From Bradyrhizobium cajani (GTDB lineage Bacteria > Pseudomonadota > Alphaproteobacteria > Rhizobiales > Xanthobacteraceae), in NCBI RefSeq assembly GCF_009759665.1, contig NZ_WQNE01000030.1, positions 40,471 to 104,470 on the forward strand: a DNA stretch of 64,000 nucleotides, written 5' to 3'. The notes beneath the pieces are model-generated. The model had not been told where the DNA came from. It searched no databases and was given only the letters and a program-made list of their open reading frames with translations. Both the position numbers and the translations under genes were made by a program. Below, in pieces: positions 59,579 to 64,000 of the stretch (positions are counted from its first letter, which is position 1; the number at the start of each line of letters is the position of its first letter).

Positions 59579-59608
59579 GAGGAGAGAATTGGCAGCGCAA
59601 CTCTCGCT

Positions 59609-59708
59609 GTCATTCCGGGGGCGGTCCGCAGGACCCAACTATGGCGCGCACTTGCGCACATGAGAATCCCGAGATTCCGGGTTCTCGCTTCGCGAGCCCC
59701 GGAATGAC
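59609..59708. repeat. Dispersed palindromic repeat, GTCATTCCGGGG family
   Basis: Ends GTCATTCCGGGGGCGG and CCCCGGAATGAC are inverted; TCCCGAGATTCCGGG lies in the centre. It stands 30 bases from a copy of the CGTCATTGCGAG family, the same pairing seen at 25833-26020. Confidence 0.85.
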
Positions 59709-59717
59709 GGCTGAAGC

Positions 59718-60563
59718 TCAATTGCAGGGCTTGCTGTCCTTCACGTCGAACTTGCCCATCGCGCCGGAGATCACGAAATCGTTGTAATCGAGCACGAGCT
59801 GGCGCGAGACGCCGTTCTCGTAGAGCTCGAACGCCATGGCGTAGACCGGCGTCTGCTCGCCCTCCTTCTGCTGGGCGTCGCGGTCGAAATAGCTGACGGT
59901 GACGGGCCAGCGCTTGAGCGATTTCATGTGCTCGTCCGACGTCGACGGATCGGACGAGGTGGCGCGGTCGGCCGGGATCGGCTGGCCGATCACGGTCAGC
60001 GTGTTGTAGACTTTCTGGCCATCGTCGGAACCGTCATAGACGGAGAGCTCGAGCAGCGACTTGCCGTCCCTGGCGGCGGCGATGATGCGCTGGATCTGCT
60101 CGGTCGGGAACACGATCCTGCCGTCGAGCGTGAAGCTCTTCGGCGCCGGCAGCTTCAGCTTGACGTTGATGTGGTCGCCATCGCGCTCCGCCGAGCCGTC
60201 GACGCGGCCGGCGTCGGCCTCGTTCATGCGCGTCTCGATCTTGAAGCGATAGCTCTTTCCCGCGGCGTCCTCCCAGGAATTGGAGCGGAGATCGCTGAGC
60301 GTGACCTTGCCCTCGCCGCTGTCGAGCTCGGAGACCTGGCGGAACTCGGAGGTGTAGCCCTCGCACGAACTTCCGGTGAAATTGTAGAGGATGCGGCCGC
60401 GCGCGCTGTTGACCGAATTCGACCGCGATTTCACCAGGCTGAGGTCATAGAGCGCCTGATGCGCGAGAAACGGACCGTTGGCGGCCAGCACCCCGCCGCC
60501 GGAGCCGAAAGCGGCCGCCGCGAGCGCCATCACACCGAGCGAAGTCCGGAAAAGGTGCACCAT
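59718..60563 (-). CDS. eipB: Cell-envelope integrity protein EipB (DUF1849)
   Basis: A 281-aa periplasmic protein. The signal peptide ends near VLA-ANG. C67 in SSCEGYTSEFRQ and C280 in the terminal KPCN are placed like the disulfide cysteines of Brucella EipB (C69 and C278), which forms a beta-spiral that protects the envelope. HALYDLSLVKSRSNSVNSARGRILYNF is the typical start. It follows no operon partner and ends next to a dispersed repeat. Confidence 0.88.
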   Translation of the reverse strand: MVHLFRTSLGVMALAAAAFGSGGGVLAANGPFLAHQALYDLSLVKSRSNSVNSARGRILYNFTGSSCEGYTSEFRQVSELDSGEGKVTLSDLRSNSWEDAAGKSYRFKIETRMNEADAGRVDGSAERDGDHINVKLKLPAPKSFTLDGRIVFPTEQIQRIIAAARDGKSLLELSVYDGSDDGQKVYNTLTVIGQPIPADRATSSDPSTSDEHMKSLKRWPVTVSYFDRDAQQKEGEQTPVYAMAFELYENGVSRQLVLDYNDFVISGAMGKFDVKDSKPCN

Positions 60564-60797
60564 GTCTATTCCCTGGGGAAGCGCAGATTCGACATTTTAA
60601 TGACCGTTCCATTGCGTCGCAACTGAGGCCGTTTCACGTAAAGTTGCGGCCCGCGCGCTGAACCGCCTGCCCTGCCTCAACAAAATGCACCCCGCTCGGG
60701 TTGCTTGCATGTCACGGCACGATGGGCGAAACAGGGCGCATCCGGCCGCATCTGACGCGCCGGAGCGGATGAAATTCCTGGACATCGAGGTCGAGAC

Positions 60798-61265
60798 ATG
60801 GCGGGCACGGTCGAGCAGAAACTGGCGGAACAGGGCATCAAGCTGCATGAGGCCCCCACCCCCGTCGCCAATTACGTGCCGTTCGTGCGCACCGGCAATT
60901 TGTTGTTCGTCTCCGGCCAGGTCTGCTTCGATCCCGCCGGCAAGCTGATCGCCAAGGGCAAGCTGGGCGCCGGCGTCTCGATCGAGGACGGCGCCGCAGC
61001 GGCGCGCGGCTGCGCCGTCAACCTGCTGGCCCAGGTCAAGGCGGCGCTCGGCGACCTCGACAAGGTCGTGCGTGTGGTTCGCCTCGGCGGCTTCATCAAC
61101 TCGGCCCCGGACTTCCTGGACGGGCCGAAGGTGCTCAACGGCGCCTCCGACCTGATGGTCGCCGCCTTCGGTGACAAGGGCCGCCACGCCCGCACCACGG
61201 TCGGCGTCGCCTCGCTGCCCGCGGATGCGGCGGTCGAGGTCGACGGCGTGTTCGAGGTCGCCTGA
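60798..61265 (+). CDS. RidA-family protein
   Basis: A 155-aa Rid protein: YVPFVRTGNLLFVSGQVCFDPAGKLIAKGKLGAGVSIEDGAAAARGCAVNLLAQVKAALGDLDKVVRVVRLGGFINSAPDF, then GRHARTTVGVASLPADAAVEVDGVFEV. The arginine in HARTTVG is at the canonical position, so imine deamination is possible. It is followed after five bases by the GDPD gene and forms an operon with it. Confidence 0.9.
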   Translation: MAGTVEQKLAEQGIKLHEAPTPVANYVPFVRTGNLLFVSGQVCFDPAGKLIAKGKLGAGVSIEDGAAAARGCAVNLLAQVKAALGDLDKVVRVVRLGGFINSAPDFLDGPKVLNGASDLMVAAFGDKGRHARTTVGVASLPADAAVEVDGVFEVA

Positions 61266-61270
61266 CGCGC

Positions 61271-62017
61271 ATGCGCGCTCCCGATTGGCTGACAGCCCGG
61301 CCGGTCGCCCATCGCGGCCTGCATGACATTTCGCGCGGCATCGTCGAGAACATGCCGGGCGCCGTGCAGGCTGCGATTGCGGGTAATTTCTCGATCGAGG
61401 TCGACATCCAGCTCTCCGCCGACGGCGAGGCCATGGTGCATCACGACCACGCGCTTGGCCGCCTCACCGAGGAAACCGGCGAAGTGGTCGAGAGAACCGC
61501 GGCGGAGCTCAGGGCAGTGAAGTTCAAGGACACGGCCGAGCGGATGATGTCGCTGTCCGACCTCTGCGCGATGGTCGCCGGCCGCGTCCCGCTGGTGATC
61601 GAGGTGAAGAGCCATTTTGGCGGCGACCGCAGGCTGGCGAAGCGGATGGCGGAGGTGCTGGCATCCTATGACGGCCCCGCGGTCGGCATGTCCTTCGATC
61701 CCGACCAGGTGCTGGCGCTGCGCGAGCTGCTGCCCTCCCGCCCGCGCGGCATCGTCGCGCAGCGGACCTATGAGGACGAGTACTGGGCCAAGCTGACCCA
61801 GCAGCAGCGCGACAGCATGCTGTACCTGCGCCACGGTTTTCAGACCCAGCCCCACTTCGTCGCCTTCAAGGTCGATCACCTGCCGGCCCCCGCCCCCTGG
61901 ATCGCCCGCAATGTGTTCGGCTGCGCACTGCTCGGCTGGACCGTCCGCACGTCCGAGCAGCGAACGCGGGTCGGGCAGTATGCCGATCAGATGATTTTTG
62001 AGGGGTTCGTGCCGTAG
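61271..62017 (+). CDS. Glycerophosphodiester phosphodiesterase-family protein
   Basis: A 248-aa TIM-barrel phosphodiesterase. The signature is VAHRGLHDISRGIVENMPGAVQAAIAGNFSIEVDIQLSADGEAMVHHDHALGRL, with the catalytic His pair and the metal-binding glutamate and aspartate. It hydrolyses glycerophosphodiesters to glycerol-3-phosphate in family members. There is no signal peptide, so a cytoplasmic role is likely. It is in an operon with RidA. Confidence 0.92.
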   Translation: MRAPDWLTARPVAHRGLHDISRGIVENMPGAVQAAIAGNFSIEVDIQLSADGEAMVHHDHALGRLTEETGEVVERTAAELRAVKFKDTAERMMSLSDLCAMVAGRVPLVIEVKSHFGGDRRLAKRMAEVLASYDGPAVGMSFDPDQVLALRELLPSRPRGIVAQRTYEDEYWAKLTQQQRDSMLYLRHGFQTQPHFVAFKVDHLPAPAPWIARNVFGCALLGWTVRTSEQRTRVGQYADQMIFEGFVP

Positions 62018-62123
62018 GGGCGCGGAATGCTCCCTCAACCGTCATTGCGACGGCGGTCGTAACCGCTAGACCGTCAGTTCCCGCCTCTTGAAGTCGCTGC
62101 TGCAATGCACGATCTTGGGCACG

Positions 62124-63365
62124 ATGGCATCATCTGAAATCACGCTCGAGGCGGTACCTTCCATTGGCGAGGTATCGCCACAGGATTGGGACGCCTGCGC
62201 CAATCCCGGCGGCAAATGTAACGGGCTTGGCGCGGGAACCTCATCCGCCCTTCCAGGCGATTCCCTCGGCCTCTCAAAATCCGACTATAACCCCTTCGTC
62301 TCGCACGCATTTCTCTCGGCCGTCGAGACCTCGGGTTCAGCAACCATCCGCACCGGCTGGGGGCCGCGGCATCTCATGGCCAAGCTCGACGGCCGCGTCG
62401 CCGGCGTCGTGCCCTGCTATCTGAAATCGCACTCGCAAGGCGAATACGTCTTCGACCGCGGCTGGGCGGATGCCTATGAGCGCGCCGGTGGACGCTACTA
62501 CCCGAAGCTCCAGGTGTCGGTTCCCTTCACGCCGGCCACGGGGCCCCGGCTGCTGGTCCGCGACGGCGTCGATCGCGGACGCATCATGGACGCGCTCGCA
62601 AGCGGGCTGGTGGCGCTGTGCGGCGTCAGCAAGGCCTCCTCGGTGCACGTCACCTTCGCGCGCGAGGCGGAATGGAAGCTGCTCGCCGAGCACGGCTTCC
62701 TCCAGCGTACCGACCAGCAGTTCCACTGGCACAACCACGGCTTTGCGACCTTCGACAATTTCCTCGCCACGCTGAACTCGCGCCACCGCAAGTCGATCAA
62801 GCGCGAGCGGCGCGATGCGCTCGCCGCGGGCGTCACCATCCATTGGCTGACGGGCGGCGACATCACCGAGGATGCTTGGGACGCCTTCTTCGAATTCTAC
62901 ATGGAGACCGGCTCGCGCAAATGGGGCCGGCCGTATCTGACGCGCGAGTTCTTCTCGCTGATCGGCGAGACCATGAGCGAGGACGTGCTGCTGGTGATGG
63001 CTCGCCGCAACGGCCGCTGGATCGCGGGCGCGATCAACTTCATCGGCTCGGATACGCTGTTCGGGCGCAACTGGGGCGCCGTCGAACATCATCCGTTCCT
63101 GCATTTCGAGGTCTGCTACTATCAGGCGATCGATTTCGCCATCAATCGTGGCCTCGCGAATGTCGAGGCCGGCGCACAGGGCGAACACAAGATCGCGCGC
63201 GGCTACCTGCCGCGCACCACCCATTCCGCCCACTTCATCGCCGATCCGGGCTTGCGCCGCGCCATCGACGATTATCTCAAGCGCGAGCGCGCCTATGTTG
63301 CGGAAGCCGGACGGGAGCTGGCCGAGCTCGGCCCGTTCCGCAAAGGCATCGACGAGGCGCCTTGA
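62124..63365 (+). CDS. COG3146-type GNAT-like protein
   Basis: A 413-aa protein of the COG3146 group, with FemAB/GNAT-type folds. Signature segments are WHNHGFATFDNFLATLNSRHRKSIKRERRDALAAGVTIHWLTG, FYMETGSRKWGRPYLTREFFSLIGE and EHHPFLHFEVCYYQAIDFAINRGLANVEAGAQGEHKIARGYLPRTTHSAHFI. FemAB relatives add amino acids to peptidoglycan, but the role of this group is unproved. The ATG at 62124 was chosen because upstream residues are not conserved. Confidence 0.87.
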   Translation: MASSEITLEAVPSIGEVSPQDWDACANPGGKCNGLGAGTSSALPGDSLGLSKSDYNPFVSHAFLSAVETSGSATIRTGWGPRHLMAKLDGRVAGVVPCYLKSHSQGEYVFDRGWADAYERAGGRYYPKLQVSVPFTPATGPRLLVRDGVDRGRIMDALASGLVALCGVSKASSVHVTFAREAEWKLLAEHGFLQRTDQQFHWHNHGFATFDNFLATLNSRHRKSIKRERRDALAAGVTIHWLTGGDITEDAWDAFFEFYMETGSRKWGRPYLTREFFSLIGETMSEDVLLVMARRNGRWIAGAINFIGSDTLFGRNWGAVEHHPFLHFEVCYYQAIDFAINRGLANVEAGAQGEHKIARGYLPRTTHSAHFIADPGLRRAIDDYLKRERAYVAEAGRELAELGPFRKGIDEAP

Positions 63366-63415
63366 CGCCTCGCCGTCGCTGGTGACAGTAAGCGCAAACT
63401 GTTCGAGGAGCCGCC

Positions 63416-63844
63416 ATGACCGCCTACGACACCAACAACATCTTCGCAAAGATCCTGCGCGGCGAGCTACCCTGCTACAAGGTGTACGAGGACGAGCACG
63501 TCTTTGCCTTCCTCGACATCATGCCGCGCGTGCCAGGCCACACGCTGGTGATCCCGAAGGCCCCTGCCCGCAACATCCTCGACATCAAGCCTGACGACTA
63601 TGCCCAAGTCGCCCGCGGCGCGCACAGGATCGCGGCCGCCGCGATGAAGGCGTTCGAGGCCGACGGCATCACCGTGCAGCAGTTCAACGAGCCGGCCGGC
63701 GGACAGGTGGTGTTTCACCTGCACATGCACGTGATGCCGCGCCACGACGGCGTCGCCATGTTGCCCCCGGCGAGCCGCAAGGAAGACGCCAAGGTGCTGG
63801 AACAGCACACGGCCAAGCTGATCGCGGCGTTGAAGGCGGGCTAG
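63416..63844 (+). CDS. HIT-family protein
   Basis: A 142-aa nucleotide hydrolase/transferase-fold protein. The histidine triad is HLHMHV with H101, H103 and H105, and GHTLVIPKAPARNILDI is the conserved middle strand. HIT proteins hydrolyse AMP-type conjugates (Hint) in the cytoplasm. GAGGAGCCGCC lies before the ATG. It is the last clear gene of the window. Confidence 0.92.
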   Translation: MTAYDTNNIFAKILRGELPCYKVYEDEHVFAFLDIMPRVPGHTLVIPKAPARNILDIKPDDYAQVARGAHRIAAAAMKAFEADGITVQQFNEPAGGQVVFHLHMHVMPRHDGVAMLPPASRKEDAKVLEQHTAKLIAALKAG

Positions 63845-63855
63845 ATCTCACCACT

Positions 63856-63874
63856 CGTCATTGCGAGCGAAGCG
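63856..63874. repeat. Truncated CGTCATTGCGAG repeat
   Basis: CGTCATTGCGAGCGAAGCG matches the left end of the dispersed family and then stops; the following bases belong to a group II intron end. The rest of the repeat may lie beyond the intron, outside the window. Confidence 0.6.
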
Positions 63875-64000
63875 GTCGCGGTAGGGACGCTCATTGCTGG
63901 GCGCCCCCCGCACAGATCCGTACGTGCGGCTTTCCCGCATACGGCTCCCACCTCGGGTGAGTAGCGGTGAAGCGTGTTCGGGGCCAAGGATGGAGGATTT
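63875..64000 (-). mobile_element. 3' end of a group II intron (domains V and VI), running off the window
   Basis: On the minus strand, 63947-63915 reads GAGCCGTATGCGGGAAAGCC and on to CGGATC. That is a domain V hairpin with the AGC triad (in GAGCC) and GAAA loop. It is followed by GGGGGGCGCCCAGCAATGAG CGTCCCTACC-like domain VI sequence ending near 63880. The intron RNA would be read leftwards, with its reverse transcriptase gene (not seen) right of base 64000. It is inserted in a dispersed repeat next to the HIT gene. Confidence 0.75.

Noticed and set aside
62040..62060. CGTCATTGCGACGG as another repeat copy
   Set aside because: Only the first 11-12 bases match and no inverted partner follows.

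Overview
The window looks like chromosomal DNA of Bradyrhizobium or a close relative (Alphaproteobacteria, Hyphomicrobiales). It is uniformly GC-rich and dense with short genes on both strands. It also carries several dispersed palindromic repeat families that I associate with that genus: CGTCATTGCGAG..., GTCATTCCGGGG..., GTAGCCCGGATGG... and GAGCATGATC.... No rRNA, tRNA or CRISPR array was seen.

Layout. 1-8.6 kb is a patchwork of small regulator/enzyme pairs: an ArsR/SRPBCC operon, a TetR regulator divergent from a TetX-like flavin monooxygenase with twin operators, an AraC-GyrI regulator, a serine hydrolase, cupin and bleomycin-resistance-like proteins, and an MBL hydrolase divergent from a LysR regulator. 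8.7-17.4 kb holds membrane proteins, a possible EVE/PUA-HNH nuclease, guaA, a cold-shock gene with a clear promoter, an RsmB-type methyltransferase and a phosphodiesterase. 17.4-24.3 kb is a compact eight-gene catabolic operon: D-serine dehydratase/D-threonine aldolase-like enzyme, amino-acid ABC importer, RidA, DoeB-like deacylase and LacI regulator, headed by a perfect LacI-type operator. 24.3-35.6 kb has guaB, an MFS pump, a secreted glycoside hydrolase, a frameshifted LysR gene, rlmE and a Ppx/GppA phosphatase. 35.8-42.1 kb has a lone form-II CoxL-like molybdoenzyme subunit, prfC, a guanidine-II riboswitch controlling sugE, and a DUF47-pit phosphate operon with a PHO box. 42.2-46.9 kb is a complete branched-chain amino-acid-type ABC importer. 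47-58 kb holds PAS-like, ArsC-like and CsaA proteins, a TetR/TauE pair, a GST, small ORFs, a coupled DUF2892-sigma factor-AhpD-like-DUF429 cluster, a serine hydrolase and a thiamine-diphosphate enzyme. 58-64 kb has ACT, two further RidA proteins, EipB, GDPD, a GNAT-like protein and a HIT protein. The right edge enters the 3' end of a group II intron inserted in a dispersed repeat.

The most notable functional signals are regulatory or contextual: the guanidine-II riboswitch whose second hairpin competes with a start-site-sequestering hairpin, the PHO box at orfA-pit, the LacI operator of the D-amino-acid-like operon, and the tightly coupled sigma-factor cluster. Several starts were moved downstream of the longest reading frame because of Shine-Dalgarno sequences, overlaps and family lengths. 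All functions are inferred from sequence motifs and family knowledge without database searches.
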